In this document: in pieces, positions 7,929-16,103 of the stretch | Numbering within the stretch: the first letter of the stretch is position 1 | Layout of the letters: every line of letters starts with the position of its first letter | Origin: Streptomyces sp. NRRL F-5727 | Lineage (GTDB): Bacteria; Actinomycetota; Actinomycetes; Streptomycetales; Streptomycetaceae | DNA: 64,000 nt | Reading direction: 5' to 3' | Assembly: GCF_000719555.1 (NCBI RefSeq) | Contig: NZ_JOGX01000027.1 | Location: forward strand, 1 to 64,000 | Notes under the pieces: model-generated | What the model saw: only the letters and a program-made list of their open reading frames with translations | What the model was told of the DNA's origin: nothing | Database searches by the model: none | Position numbers and translations under genes: made by a program

Positions 7929-9482
7929 CTAGCGGCGGATGCCGGTCGCGAACGGCAGGGTGTTCACAAAGGCCCGGTGGTGCTCGCGGTCGCACCACTC
8001 CAGCTTGAGGTACGACTTGCCGGCGGAGGCCCTGATCGTGCGCTTGTCGCGGGCCAGGGCCTCGGGCGAGCGCGCCGATACGGTGATGTACCCGACGAGG
8101 TTGACGCCTGCCGCGCCGCTGGCGAGATCTTCACCCCGCTGGTCGAGCCGGCCGTGGGCGGCGATGTCGCGGGGGTCGACGGTGCGGTTCATCTTGGCCT
8201 GGCGGGACGCCTCGGCCTCGTCGTTGGTCTTCTCGGTGAGCATGCGCTCGATCGCGACCTCGGTGGGCTCCAGGTCCATGGTGACGGCGACGGTGCGGAT
8301 GACGTCGGGGGTGTGGACGAGGAGCGGGGCGAGGAAGTTCACGCCGACCGGGGTCATGGGCCACTCCTTGACCCAGGCGGTGGCGTGGCACCAGGGGGCG
8401 CGGGTGGAGGACTCGCGGGTCTTGGCCTGGAGGTAGGTGGCCTCCATGGCGTCGAGTTCGGCGGGCCAAGCGTTTCGTTTCGTCATGGCCTGGATGTGGT
8501 CGATCGGGTGGTCCGGGTCGTACATGGAGTGGACCAGGGAGGCGAGCCGGGACTGGCCGAGGGGCTGGCGGACCCGGATGTCGGCCTCGGTGAGGCGGGC
8601 GCAGATGTCGGTGAGCTCGCGGGCCATGACGACGGCGAGGCCGCCGTCGCGGTCGAGGCGGCGGGCGCCGGTGGCGTGCTTGGTGGCGTGGGCCATGGCG
8701 TTGGCCTCGGCGGCGAGGTCGCGCGTGTAGTGCATGCAGGCGACGAGGTAGGCGCGGTGCTGCTCGCTGGAGGTGGAGACCATGGACTGGAGCTGGTCGT
8801 ACGACTCCTGGAGCCAGGCGGGCGCGGTCGGGTCGCCGCGCTGGGCGACGTCCTTGGCGTGGGCGTCGGGGTCGGCGGGGAGGGTGCGGGCCAGCATCTG
8901 GAGGCGGGTGACGAAGCCGTCGCCGTTGGCGACGTGCTTGAGGAGGGTGCCGAAGCGGTCGACGAGGGCCTCCTGGTCCTCGGAGTCGCGCAGGCCGACG
9001 CCGGGGCCCTCGATCTCGATGGCGGCGGTGACGGTGCGGCGGTCCGCGTGGAGGAGGACGGCGATCTCGTCGGGGCCGAAGGGGGCGGAGAGCCAGCTGA
9101 CGCGGCCGATGCCGGGCGGCGGGCCGACCTCGACCTCGCGGCCGTCGAGGCGGGTGCCGGCCTCGACGGCGGCGGAGCGGTAGGCGGTGCCGCGCTTGAG
9201 CATCCGCTTGTAGCTGCGGTTGATCTCGAACCACTTGTAGAAGGTGCGCTGCTTGTACGGGAGGTACACGGCGGCGATGGCGAGCATGGGCAGGCCGGCG
9301 AGGAGCGCGATCCGCAGGGGGAGGAGGGGGATGAGGAGCCCGCTCATCATGCCGAGGAAGGCGCCGGCGACGATCAGGGCGATCTCGCCGGTCTCGCGGT
9401 TCTTGCCGACGATCGCGTTCGGCCGGGCGCGGCCGATGAGATACGTGCGGCGGGGCGTGACCGGCTGGGACGGGGTCGTCAA
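7929..9482 (-). CDS. SCO6880-family protein: PrgI-like membrane segments plus VirB4 N-terminal-like domain
   Basis: 517-residue protein. Two membrane helices near residues 38-75 after a short basic N-terminus resemble PrgI/TcpE-type secretion subunits. The large cytoplasmic part resembles the N-terminal domain that precedes the ATPase in canonical VirB4; its residues PFATGIRR end just before the separate ATPase gene. I chose the TTG at 9482 because it overlaps the previous stop by 4 nt (TTGA) and has a GGAGG ribosome site 9 nt upstream. I recall the name SCO6880 family for such actinobacterial proteins. Role as a membrane anchor of the VirB4 ATPase is inferred. Confidence 0.8.
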   Translation of the reverse strand: MTTPSQPVTPRRTYLIGRARPNAIVGKNRETGEIALIVAGAFLGMMSGLLIPLLPLRIALLAGLPMLAIAAVYLPYKQRTFYKWFEINRSYKRMLKRGTAYRSAAVEAGTRLDGREVEVGPPPGIGRVSWLSAPFGPDEIAVLLHADRRTVTAAIEIEGPGVGLRDSEDQEALVDRFGTLLKHVANGDGFVTRLQMLARTLPADPDAHAKDVAQRGDPTAPAWLQESYDQLQSMVSTSSEQHRAYLVACMHYTRDLAAEANAMAHATKHATGARRLDRDGGLAVVMARELTDICARLTEADIRVRQPLGQSRLASLVHSMYDPDHPIDHIQAMTKRNAWPAELDAMEATYLQAKTRESSTRAPWCHATAWVKEWPMTPVGVNFLAPLLVHTPDVIRTVAVTMDLEPTEVAIERMLTEKTNDEAEASRQAKMNRTVDPRDIAAHGRLDQRGEDLASGAAGVNLVGYITVSARSPEALARDKRTIRASAGKSYLKLEWCDREHHRAFVNTLPFATGIRR

Positions 9483-10849
9483 CGCCCTGCACCTCCAGAG
9501 TTCTTGCGGTTGCTGTGCGGGGTTCCCGCGGTGGGGCTGCTGCTGCGGGGCGGGGGCGTGGCGCCGTTGCCCTGGGGGGTGCGGCTGCTGTGGGCCGCGA
9601 CGCCGCCGGAGAGCTGGTTCGCGGGGCGGGGGGCGGCGGAGGAGGGGGCCTGGCCGCCGCCGGATCCGCTGTCGCGGGTGCTGTGGGTCTTGATGCCCTG
9701 GGAGACGAGGGAGGCGGGGGAGGAGATGACGGCCGCGGCCGCGTTCTCCCCGGCGCGGTGGAGGCGGTTGTTGCGGGAGGCGACGATCTCGTCGCCGAAG
9801 CCGGGCACGAAGCGGTAGATCATCGCGGAGGCGAAGATGGCGAGCAGGATGATCGCGAGGCCGGAGACGACGGCGGAGAAGGAGTCGGGTCCGGTGCCGG
9901 AGGAGAGGGCGCCGGCCAGGCCGAGGACGATCACGATGATCGGCTTGACCAGGATGACGGCGATCATGATGCCGGCCCAGCGGCGGACGTGGCCCCACAT
10001 GTTCTTGTCGACGAGGCCGGAGTAGACGACGACGCCGAGGAGGGCGCCGACGTAGAGGAGCACGGCGCGGAGGAAGAGCTCCAGGTAGAGCACGCCGGCG
10101 GCGAGGACGGTGACCAGGCTGACGATGATCAGCATGATCGGTCCGCCGCTGATGGAGTCGCCCTTCTGGAGGGCCTGCTTGAACGCGCCGAAGAAGACGT
10201 CGGTCTGCTGCCCGGTGCCGGAGGCGATGACCTCGGTGACGGCGTCGGTGGCGTTGACGACGGTGTAGAGGATCAGCGGGGTGAAGGCGGAGGCGAGGAC
10301 GGTCAGCCAGAGGAAGCCGATGGCCTCGGAGAAGGCGGTGGTGAGCGGCACGCCGCGCATGGCGCGCTTGGCGACGGCGAGCAGCCAGAGGAGGAGGGTG
10401 AGGAAGGTGGCGGCGGCGAAGACGACGGCGTACCGGGCGAGGAACTCGGTGTTCGTGAAGTCGACCTCGGCGGTCTCCTTCACGGCCTTGGAGAGGTAGT
10501 CGACGATGGCGACGGCGGCGTCGGCGCATCCGCGCGCGAGCGAGGAGAGGGGGTCGAGGGCGGAGGCGGGGTCGTTGACCGTGCCGGAGGAGGAGCCTCC
10601 GCCGCCGGTGCCACCGGTGCCCTGCCCTTCGCAGTAGTCCCGGGCCGTGTCGCTGAGCAGCTCGCAGGGGTTGGTGCTGGCCCCCGGCGTGGGAGTGGCG
10701 GCTCCCGACGGTGTGGCGCCCGACGGCGTGGCGCCGGGTGTCGGGGTGGGAGCGGCGACGGCTCTGCCCGCGAGGAGGACGACGGCGACCTGGGCGGAGC
10801 CCAGGACGGCGGCGGCGCGGGTGAGGAGGGCGGCGGGCCTACCGGGCAT
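9479..10849 (-). CDS. VirB6/TrbL-like polytopic membrane protein
   Basis: 456-residue protein with a signal-like N-terminus (about 1-33, ending AVAA), a Pro/Thr/Ala-rich extracytoplasmic linker, a two-cysteine segment (NPCELLSDTARDYCEG), and about six membrane helices between residues 120 and 360. The C-terminal 90 residues are Ser/Gly/Pro/Asn-rich and disordered. This layout is that of VirB6/TrbL channel subunits in Gram-positive secretion systems. Start ATG at 10849 overlaps the upstream VirB8-like gene by 11 nt. It would form the inner-membrane pore with the VirB8-like and PrgI-like proteins. Confidence 0.8.
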   Translation of the reverse strand: MPGRPAALLTRAAAVLGSAQVAVVLLAGRAVAAPTPTPGATPSGATPSGAATPTPGASTNPCELLSDTARDYCEGQGTGGTGGGGSSSGTVNDPASALDPLSSLARGCADAAVAIVDYLSKAVKETAEVDFTNTEFLARYAVVFAAATFLTLLLWLLAVAKRAMRGVPLTTAFSEAIGFLWLTVLASAFTPLILYTVVNATDAVTEVIASGTGQQTDVFFGAFKQALQKGDSISGGPIMLIIVSLVTVLAAGVLYLELFLRAVLLYVGALLGVVVYSGLVDKNMWGHVRRWAGIMIAVILVKPIIVIVLGLAGALSSGTGPDSFSAVVSGLAIILLAIFASAMIYRFVPGFGDEIVASRNNRLHRAGENAAAAVISSPASLVSQGIKTHSTRDSGSGGGQAPSSAAPRPANQLSGGVAAHSSRTPQGNGATPPPRSSSPTAGTPHSNRKNSGGAGR

Positions 10850-11663
10850 AGGTGAAGCCTCCGAACTGTTCGACGGCGTCCGCCATGTCCTGGGCCGAGG
10901 AGGCCCGCTGGTCGCGGCCGACCGGGACCGGGCCGTCCTTCTGGCGGACGTCGGTGATCTTCCAGTCGCCGCCGGTCCAGAGGAGCTCGTAGGTCTTGGT
11001 GTACCAGGCTTCGGAGACCGGGTTCCTCGACTCCTCGCCGGCGAGCCCGAACAGGTACGAGTGCCAGACGGACACCGTCGCCCGGTCACCCGCGTACGAC
11101 TCCACCTTGGTCCCCACGGGGATGGTCCGGGCGACGAAGGTGAGCCCCTGGGGGGCCGTGCCGTCCTCCTGGAGGCCCATGCGGGCGAGGAGCGCCTTGT
11201 CGCCGTACCCCTTGTCGAGGTCGGCGACGCGGGCGTCGGCCACCTCGGGGGCGTACACCGCGCGGATCAGGGCCTCGCGGGGGCCCTTCTGGTACATGTC
11301 CGTGGAGCCCAGGGCCGTCGCGTAGTTGGCGGCGGCGCTCTGGGCGCCTTGTTCGTCGTGGGCGTAGCCGGTGGGGACGGTGCCGTCGTGGCCGGTGACC
11401 GGGCGGGTGCCGGTGGGGGCGGTGGCGGCCTTGCCGGGGGTGCCGGTGGAGGGCGACGGGCCCTCCGGCCCGTCGCCGCCCCGGTTGGCGAAGGCGATGG
11501 CGGCGACGAGCAGCACGACCACGCCCACGGCCATGAGCAGGGAGCGGGAGCCGCGGGCGGGGCGGCGGGTGCCGCCGTGGACGTCACCGGTGTTGCCCTC
11601 GGGCAGGCGGGTACGGGTCTGGCCCGAGCCGCCGTAGCCGTCGTGCTCGTCGCCGGGACTCAT
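10839..11663 (-). CDS. VirB8/TcpC-like bitopic membrane protein
   Basis: 274-residue protein with a disordered cytoplasmic N-terminus, one membrane helix at about residues 41-60 (SLLMAVGVVVLLVAAIAF), a Gly/Pro/Thr linker, and an extracytoplasmic domain from about 105 to 274. The domain has a mixed alpha/beta pattern ending in a strand motif (YELLWTGGDWKITDV) typical of the NTF2-like fold of VirB8/TcpC proteins. It is the second gene of the secretion-like operon, between the small membrane protein and the VirB6-like channel, the same neighbourhood as in conjugation operons. Assignment is by architecture, not by a strong motif. Confidence 0.72.
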   Translation of the reverse strand: MSPGDEHDGYGGSGQTRTRLPEGNTGDVHGGTRRPARGSRSLLMAVGVVVLLVAAIAFANRGGDGPEGPSPSTGTPGKAATAPTGTRPVTGHDGTVPTGYAHDEQGAQSAAANYATALGSTDMYQKGPREALIRAVYAPEVADARVADLDKGYGDKALLARMGLQEDGTAPQGLTFVARTIPVGTKVESYAGDRATVSVWHSYLFGLAGEESRNPVSEAWYTKTYELLWTGGDWKITDVRQKDGPVPVGRDQRASSAQDMADAVEQFGGFTYAR

Positions 11664-11715
11664 GCCGGGTACGCCCCCTCGTTCGTTCGTGGGTGGGACC
11701 GCAGATGACGTGCGG

Positions 11716-12024
11716 TCAGATCGCCATTCCGTAGACGATGGTGAAGAGGGTTCCGAGGGAGCCGATGATGAAGACGCCGGTGAGGCCGGCGACGATCAGG
11801 CCCTTGCCCTGTTCGGCGCTGAAGGTGTCGCGGAGCGCGGTCGCGCCGATGCGCTGCTTGGCCGCGCCCCAGATGGCGATGCCGAGGCAGAGCAGGATGG
11901 CCACGGCCATCACGACCTCGATCATGATCTTCGCTTCGGCGCCCAGGCTCCCGAAAGGACCCCAGTTCGGGGCGATTCCACCGATGATGGTGGTGATGTC
12001 GCCCTTCTCGGCCGCCAGGTACAT
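11716..12024 (-). CDS. Small two-helix membrane protein, first gene of secretion-like operon (VirB2-like position)
   Basis: 102-residue protein with two hydrophobic helices (about 35-57 and 75-98) joined by a short basic loop (AAKQRIG). This size and topology are those of VirB2/TrbC-type subunits, but no pilin motif is recognisable. I used the ATG at 12024 (MYLAAEKGD), with AGGGG about 10 nt upstream; in-frame GTG codons 9 and 33 nt further up are possible alternatives. It leads the operon and its promoter lies in the 345-bp gap shared with the divergent wall hydrolase. Confidence 0.7.
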   Translation of the reverse strand: MYLAAEKGDITTIIGGIAPNWGPFGSLGAEAKIMIEVVMAVAILLCLGIAIWGAAKQRIGATALRDTFSAEQGKGLIVAGLTGVFIIGSLGTLFTIVYGMAI

Positions 12025-12369
12025 ATAACTCACCGCCCCTGTCGGGTCGTTGGTCACCCCTGCCGGACGGCATGGGTCATCGCCACTATCTTCGCTGATG
12101 AAACCGCTCGCGTGTGACGGCTTGGCGGCTCTCTTTACCCGATCCCCGTACATGTGACCGGTTCGACCGTCTTGACCTGCGGCGGTGCGACCGGATTCCA
12201 TGCGAAGAAGCGTATGGTCACTCTGTGTATCACGGAGGGTGACTCCGGGCAATGATTGTCGTTGTTGCACTCTTGGGGCCGCGTCGGGCACGCGCCGTCC
12301 CCAGGGGAGGGCGCCCCGCCTAGACTTGCGTCGCGGGGCGTACTGCCAGGAGCCGAGGGGTGGTTGACG
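12025..12369. promoter_or_regulatory. 345-bp divergent intergenic region between secretion-like operon and wall hydrolase
   Basis: No gene is seen here. It should hold both divergent promoters. On the plus strand TAGACT (12321-12326) is a good Streptomyces -10 hexamer about 45 nt before the hydrolase start; it lies in the loop of an 8-bp inverted repeat (12312-12319 with 12333-12340), which could be an operator. A BldD-like site is listed separately. No clear -35 was identified. Confidence 0.5.
12217..12231. promoter_or_regulatory. Candidate BldD-binding site
   Basis: The 15-mer GTCACTCTGTGTATC here, read as G-T-C-A-C-T-C-T-G-T-G-T-A-T-C, fits 8 of the 9 fixed positions of the published BldD consensus NTNACNC(A/T)GNGTNAN; only the last A is T. 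BldD bound to c-di-GMP represses sporulation genes during vegetative growth. The site lies between the secretion-like operon and the wall hydrolase. A single match to a short motif is weak evidence. Confidence 0.4.
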
Positions 12370-13404
12370 GTGCGTAGGGCGGGCAAGGCGTGGCTGCTGA
12401 CCGGCGGGGCCTTCGGGGTCTGCGCCGGATTCCTGGCCCTGCTGCTGGTCGGCACGTACGCGGCGGCGGCCGGCTTCCTCGGCGGCGCGGGTTCGGCGGC
12501 GACCGGCACGGTGGCGCTGGCCAAGGGCGCGGTGCCGACGATGTACCAGGGCCTCGTCCAGCGCTGGGGCAACCTCTGCCCGGCCATCAACCCGGCGCTC
12601 CTCGCGGCGCAGCTGTACCAGGAGAGCGGCTGGAACCCGCGCGCGGTGTCGCCGGCGAACGCCCGGGGCATCGCGCAGTTCATCCCCGGCACCTGGGCCA
12701 GCCACGGCGTCGACGGCGACGGCGACGGCGACAAGGACATCTGGGACCCGCAGGACGCGATCCCCTCGGCGGCCTCGTACGACTGCGCGCTGGCCGGATA
12801 CGTGCGCAAGGTGCCCGGCGACCCGGCGAGCAACATGCTGGCCGCGTACAACGCGGGCGCCTACGCCGTCATCAAGTACCGGGGCGTCCCGCCGTACCGC
12901 GAGACGCAGAACTACGTGCGGATCATCCGGTCCCTGGAGAAGAGCTTCGCCCGCCCGCAGGGCCGGGTGGCGCCCTCGCAGCAGGCGGCGGGCGCGATCC
13001 ACTTCGCGCAGGGGAAGCTGGGCACCCCGTATCTGTGGGGCGGGACGGGCACGGCGGCGCAGGGCGGGCGGTTCGACTGCTCGGGCCTCACCCAGGCCGC
13101 GTACCGGGAGGTGGGGATCGAGCTGCCCCGGGTGGCCAACGACCAGTACAACGCGGGGCCGCACCCGCGCCGCGACGAGCTGCTCCCGGGCGACCTGGTC
13201 TTCTTCTCCGACGACCTGACGAACTCTCGGGCGATCCGGCACGTCGGCATCTACGTGGGCGGCGGCTACATGATCGACGCGCCGCGGACGGGGGCGGTGA
13301 TCCGCTTCACCCGGATCGACACGCCCGACTACTTCGGGGCGACCCGCGTCACCAAGGACGGCGCCGCCGCCCTCCCCACCCGTTCCGCCGGGTCCCAGGC
13401 GTGA
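12370..13404 (+). CDS. Bifunctional cell-wall hydrolase: lytic transglycosylase plus NlpC/P60 peptidase
   Basis: 344-residue secreted or membrane-anchored enzyme. A membrane helix (about 8-35) is followed by a soluble lytic transglycosylase domain (about 60-190) with catalytic Glu85 in QLYQESGWNP and the AYNAG motif. An NlpC/P60 domain (about 205-330) follows with Cys237 in FDCSGL and His291 in RHVGIYVG. The same fusion is used by Gram-positive conjugation systems (TcpG, CwlT, VirB1-like) to open peptidoglycan. Start GTG at 12370 follows GAGGGG at 9-nt spacing. It diverges from the secretion-like operon and probably belongs to it functionally. Confidence 0.92.
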   Translation: MRRAGKAWLLTGGAFGVCAGFLALLLVGTYAAAAGFLGGAGSAATGTVALAKGAVPTMYQGLVQRWGNLCPAINPALLAAQLYQESGWNPRAVSPANARGIAQFIPGTWASHGVDGDGDGDKDIWDPQDAIPSAASYDCALAGYVRKVPGDPASNMLAAYNAGAYAVIKYRGVPPYRETQNYVRIIRSLEKSFARPQGRVAPSQQAAGAIHFAQGKLGTPYLWGGTGTAAQGGRFDCSGLTQAAYREVGIELPRVANDQYNAGPHPRRDELLPGDLVFFSDDLTNSRAIRHVGIYVGGGYMIDAPRTGAVIRFTRIDTPDYFGATRVTKDGAAALPTRSAGSQA

Positions 13405-13405
13405 T

Positions 13406-13438
13406 CTGACGGACCGACTGGCCGGAACTCTCCGTCAG
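13406..13438 (+). terminator. Weak hairpin after the wall hydrolase
   Basis: A perfect 8-bp inverted repeat CTGACGGA/TCCGTCAG with a 17-nt loop begins just after the hydrolase stop. There is no T run, so it may be only a stabilising or pausing hairpin. Confidence 0.4.
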
Positions 13439-13611
13439 GCACAGGCCCTGAGCTGCGGGGGAGCGTCACTCTTCGGTAACGTCATCATGATCCACGGGGG
13501 ATCGCGGAACGCCCGCCTCAGCGGGGTCGTTCCCCTCATGTCCGACCACGGGGGTTGGCAGCCCGGCACATCACGGAGCCCGGCACACGAGAGAGCAAGG
13601 GGCCGCGGCAG

Positions 13612-14343
13612 ATGGCTGAACTCGCATCGGACGGTTCCAGTCCCGACGTCGGCCTGCTGTACGACATCAACGGGCTGGCCAAGGACGCCCCCGCGTGGTT
13701 CGACCGGGTCATGGAGTTCACCGGCGAGTACGGGATCATGCTCGCGATGGTCCTGGTGGTGCTCTGGTGCTGGTGGAGCGTCCGCCGCCGCGGCACCCTC
13801 ACGGACTCCGTCGCCGCCGTCGCCGCCCTCGTCTGGGCCCCGCTCGCGGCCGGCGTCGCCCTCCTGGTGAACATCCCCATCCGCGGCTTCGTCGAACGCC
13901 CCCGCCCCTTCGTGGACCACGAGGGCCTGCAGGTCCTGGTCGAGGGGAAGACCGACTACTCCTTCGTCAGCGACCACGCCACCATGGCGATGGCGATCGC
14001 CGTCGCCGTCTTCGTCGCCCACCGCCGCTTCGGCCTCGCCGCCATCGGCCTCGCCCTCGCCGAGGGCTTCGCCCGCGTCTACATGGGCGTCCACTACCCG
14101 ACCGACGTCATCGGCGGCCTCGCCCTCGGTACCGCCGCGGCGCTGCTCCTCGCCCCGCTGACCCTGGCGCTGCTCACCCCGCTGGTCTCCGCCGTCGCGC
14201 GCTCGCGCCGCGGCGGGTGGCTGGTCCGCTCGCGCCGGGCCGACGCCCTCGCCGCGGTCCGCCCCGAGACGGTCGGCATCCCCGAACCCCGCCTCGGCGG
14301 CCCCGCCGACGACGACCGCGACGAGAAGGGCCTCGCCGCCTAG
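13612..14343 (+). CDS. PAP2-family membrane phosphatase (undecaprenyl-diphosphatase-like)
   Basis: 243-residue integral membrane phosphatase. The three PAP2 phosphatase motifs are visible: RGFVERPRPF (motif 1, about 100-109), FVSDHATMAMA (motif 2, catalytic His) and RVYMGVHYPTDVIGG (motif 3, catalytic His plus Asp). About five membrane helices surround them and a basic tail follows. Family members dephosphorylate lipid pyrophosphates such as undecaprenyl diphosphate, or phosphatidic acid. The ATG at 13612 gives the normal N-terminus; upstream in-frame sequence lacks family character. A hairpin at 13506-13533 lies in its 5' leader. The stop overlaps the convergent small gene by 4 nt. Confidence 0.9.
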   Translation: MAELASDGSSPDVGLLYDINGLAKDAPAWFDRVMEFTGEYGIMLAMVLVVLWCWWSVRRRGTLTDSVAAVAALVWAPLAAGVALLVNIPIRGFVERPRPFVDHEGLQVLVEGKTDYSFVSDHATMAMAIAVAVFVAHRRFGLAAIGLALAEGFARVYMGVHYPTDVIGGLALGTAAALLLAPLTLALLTPLVSAVARSRRGGWLVRSRRADALAAVRPETVGIPEPRLGGPADDDRDEKGLAA

Positions 14344-14516
14344 GTCCGTGCCTCCCGGTCGTCGTTCGCGCCGACGTGCTCCGCGGCGTCGGCGCGGGCG
14401 CGGTCGCGGGAGCGGCGGGCCGGACCCGCCCACCCGCAGGTACAGCGGGCCACGGCGAAGGAACCCCGCTCCGTCGTCGTCGTGTGATGCGGGCCGGTCG
14501 CGGACTGCTCATGCAC
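14340..14516 (-). CDS. Small conserved protein with CxC motif
   Basis: 58-residue protein starting at GTG 14516 behind a G-rich ribosome site. It is His/Thr-rich at the N-terminus and has [18 protein letters not shown] in the middle, with two cysteines two residues apart. I recognise this CTCGW-GPARRSRD pattern as common in small Streptomyces proteins of unknown function. It ends convergently with the phosphatase gene (4-nt overlap). A zinc or nucleic-acid-binding role is possible but unsupported. Confidence 0.6.
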   Translation of the reverse strand: MHEQSATGPHHTTTTERGSFAVARCTCGWAGPARRSRDRARADAAEHVGANDDREART

Positions 14517-14599
14517 GCCCCCACCGTACTGCGCGTGACGGCTCGCCCGTGCCGTCGTTATCCGCATCGGGAATCCAGGCTTTTGGGGGTCGACGGGCG

Positions 14600-15427
14600 A
14601 TGGTGGTGCAGCGGTACGCGCGTCCGCGCGGGCTCGGCGGCGGGGCGCTCGCCGTCACCGCGTCCCTGGTCGCCGCGGCGGTCACCGGTTGTGCCGCCCC
14701 CCAGGACCCCGAGCGGCCGCCGGACCCGGCCGGCGCCGTGCGGGGCGCCGCCGACGCCCTGGTCCGCGCCGGCACCTCCAAGGCGTCGACCGCGATGGAG
14801 ATGGCCGCCGGCGGCACCCGCGTCACCATCCGCGGCGAGGGCGGCTACGACTTCCGCACCCGCACCGGCCGGCTCCAGGTGGTCCTCCCCAAGGACGCCG
14901 CCGGCACCAGCGCGCACCGGCCGATCACCGAGCTGCTCACCCCCGGCGCCCTCTACATGAAGAACCGCGGCGCCGGCGTCCCCGCCGACAAGTGGGTACG
15001 GGTCGACACCACCACCCTCGACGACGGCAACCTGGTCACCGGCGGGGCCACCGACCCCGGCGCGGCGGCCGAGCTGCTGCGCGGGGCGCGGGACGTGACG
15101 TACGTCGGGGAGACCGAGCTCGCGGGGGTGCGGGTGCGGCACTACCGGGGCGTCGCCGACATCGGCGCGGCGGCGAAGCTGGCCGCGCCGCAGCTGCGGG
15201 GCGCGCTCGCCGCGGCGGCGAAAGGGTTCACCACCGACGCGGTGCCCTTCGACGCGTACCTCGACGGCGCCGGCCGGCTGCGCAAGGTCCGCCACCAGTT
15301 CAGCTTCAGCAACCAGGGGCGCACCGTCGCCGTCGCCTCGACGACCCTGCTCTACGGCTTCGGGACGCGGGTGACGGTGAGCCTGCCGGACGGGCGGGAC
15401 ATCTACGCCGGGAAGGTCGAGGTCTGA
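14600..15427 (+). CDS. Secreted lipoprotein, LppX/LprG-like
   Basis: 275-residue lipoprotein. The signal peptide ends in a lipobox (AAAVTGC, Cys near residue 31) for diacylglyceryl attachment at the outer face of the membrane. The mature domain has the repeated beta-strand pattern of LolA/LppX-like proteins (GTRVTIRGEGGYDFRTRTG, ELLTPGALYMKN, YVGETELAGVRVRHYRG), which in mycobacteria carry lipids. It is monocistronic. The ligand is not deducible. Confidence 0.82.
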   Translation: MVVQRYARPRGLGGGALAVTASLVAAAVTGCAAPQDPERPPDPAGAVRGAADALVRAGTSKASTAMEMAAGGTRVTIRGEGGYDFRTRTGRLQVVLPKDAAGTSAHRPITELLTPGALYMKNRGAGVPADKWVRVDTTTLDDGNLVTGGATDPGAAAELLRGARDVTYVGETELAGVRVRHYRGVADIGAAAKLAAPQLRGALAAAAKGFTTDAVPFDAYLDGAGRLRKVRHQFSFSNQGRTVAVASTTLLYGFGTRVTVSLPDGRDIYAGKVEV

Positions 15428-15451
15428 CGCCCGCCGGACCGGCGCGTGGTT

Positions 15452-15473
15452 CGGACCATCGCCAAATGGTCCG
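15452..15473. promoter_or_regulatory. 8-bp perfect inverted repeat upstream of 57-residue protein gene
   Basis: CGGACCAT and ATGGTCCG are separated by 6 nt, about 70 nt upstream of the small gene at 15541 and 25 nt after the lipoprotein stop. It could be an operator for the small gene or a weak hairpin ending the lipoprotein mRNA. Confidence 0.4.
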
Positions 15474-15540
15474 TCCGTGTCATGCGCGGTCCGTGGCGCG
15501 ATCCCTACGCTGGGACACCGACTCCGGCAGGAAGAGGTGA

Positions 15541-15714
15541 ATGCGCGTGGCTCCGCCCGGTACCGCGACAGCGACCGCTGACCCCGACCGTGTCGCCCTG
15601 GCCGAGATAGAGCTGTGCGGCGAGCTGATCATCGCCGCCTCGGCAGCGGACGGGGAGCGGCTCAGCGCCGACCTGATCGACGAGGTCCTCCGGGTCGAAC
15701 CGGTCGGCCGGTAG
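15541..15714 (+). CDS. Small hypothetical protein (57 aa)
   Basis: 57-residue acidic protein with ribosome site GGAAGAGGTGA 4 nt before the ATG. The C-terminal half is predicted helical (VALAEIELCGELIIAASA ... LSADLIDEVLRVEP), with one cysteine. It ends 12 nt from the convergent csoR stop. It looks like a genuine conserved small Streptomyces protein, but I do not recognise a function. Confidence 0.65.
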   Translation: MRVAPPGTATATADPDRVALAEIELCGELIIAASAADGERLSADLIDEVLRVEPVGR

Positions 15715-15726
15715 CCCGCCGGCCGC

Positions 15727-16080
15727 TCAGGTGCGCAGCATCCGGCCGATCGCCTTGGTGGCCTCCTCGACCTTGGCGTCGAGGTCGCCGCCGCTGCTCG
15801 CCGCGTCGGCCACGCAGTGCCTCAGGTGCTCCTCCAGGAGCTGGAGGGCGAAGGACTGCAGCGCCTTCGTGGAGGCCGAGACCTGGGTGAGTATGTCGAT
15901 GCAGTAGACGTCCTCGTCGACCATCCGCTGCAGACCCCGGATCTGGCCCTCGATCCGCCGCAGCCGCTTGAGGTGCTCGTCCTTCTGCTTGTGGTAGCCG
16001 TGCACCCCGTGGGCGTGGTCGGCCGGCTCGACGGATTCGACGGCCTGGGGGGTGACCTGGTCCGCCTCGGTGGTCGTCAT
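15727..16080 (-). CDS. csoR: CsoR-family copper-sensing transcriptional repressor
   Basis: 117-residue all-helical repressor. The Cu(I) ligands are visible with family spacing: Cys60 (DVYCID), His85 and Cys89 (EEHLRHC), i.e. C-x24-H-x3-C as in Streptomyces CsoR. A His-rich N-terminus (HAHGVHGYH) precedes the core. Apo-CsoR represses copper-efflux genes and Cu(I) binding releases it from DNA. A palindromic operator lies just upstream, so autoregulation is likely. No copper exporter or chaperone gene is adjacent; its other targets must be elsewhere. Confidence 0.93.
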   Translation of the reverse strand: MTTTEADQVTPQAVESVEPADHAHGVHGYHKQKDEHLKRLRRIEGQIRGLQRMVDEDVYCIDILTQVSASTKALQSFALQLLEEHLRHCVADAASSGGDLDAKVEEATKAIGRMLRT

Positions 16081-16103
16081 CGCGTCCTCCCGTTGTCCAG
16101 ATA

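Noticed and set aside
12025..12369. c-di-AMP (ydaO) riboswitch before the wall hydrolase
   Set aside because: Such riboswitches precede many Streptomyces wall hydrolases, but the likely -10 at 12321 leaves too short a leader and the conserved motifs are absent.
5055..13404. Integrated conjugative element
   Set aside because: No relaxase, integrase, Rep/Spd/Kor genes, tRNA attachment site or flanking direct repeats; base composition is like the rest of the window.
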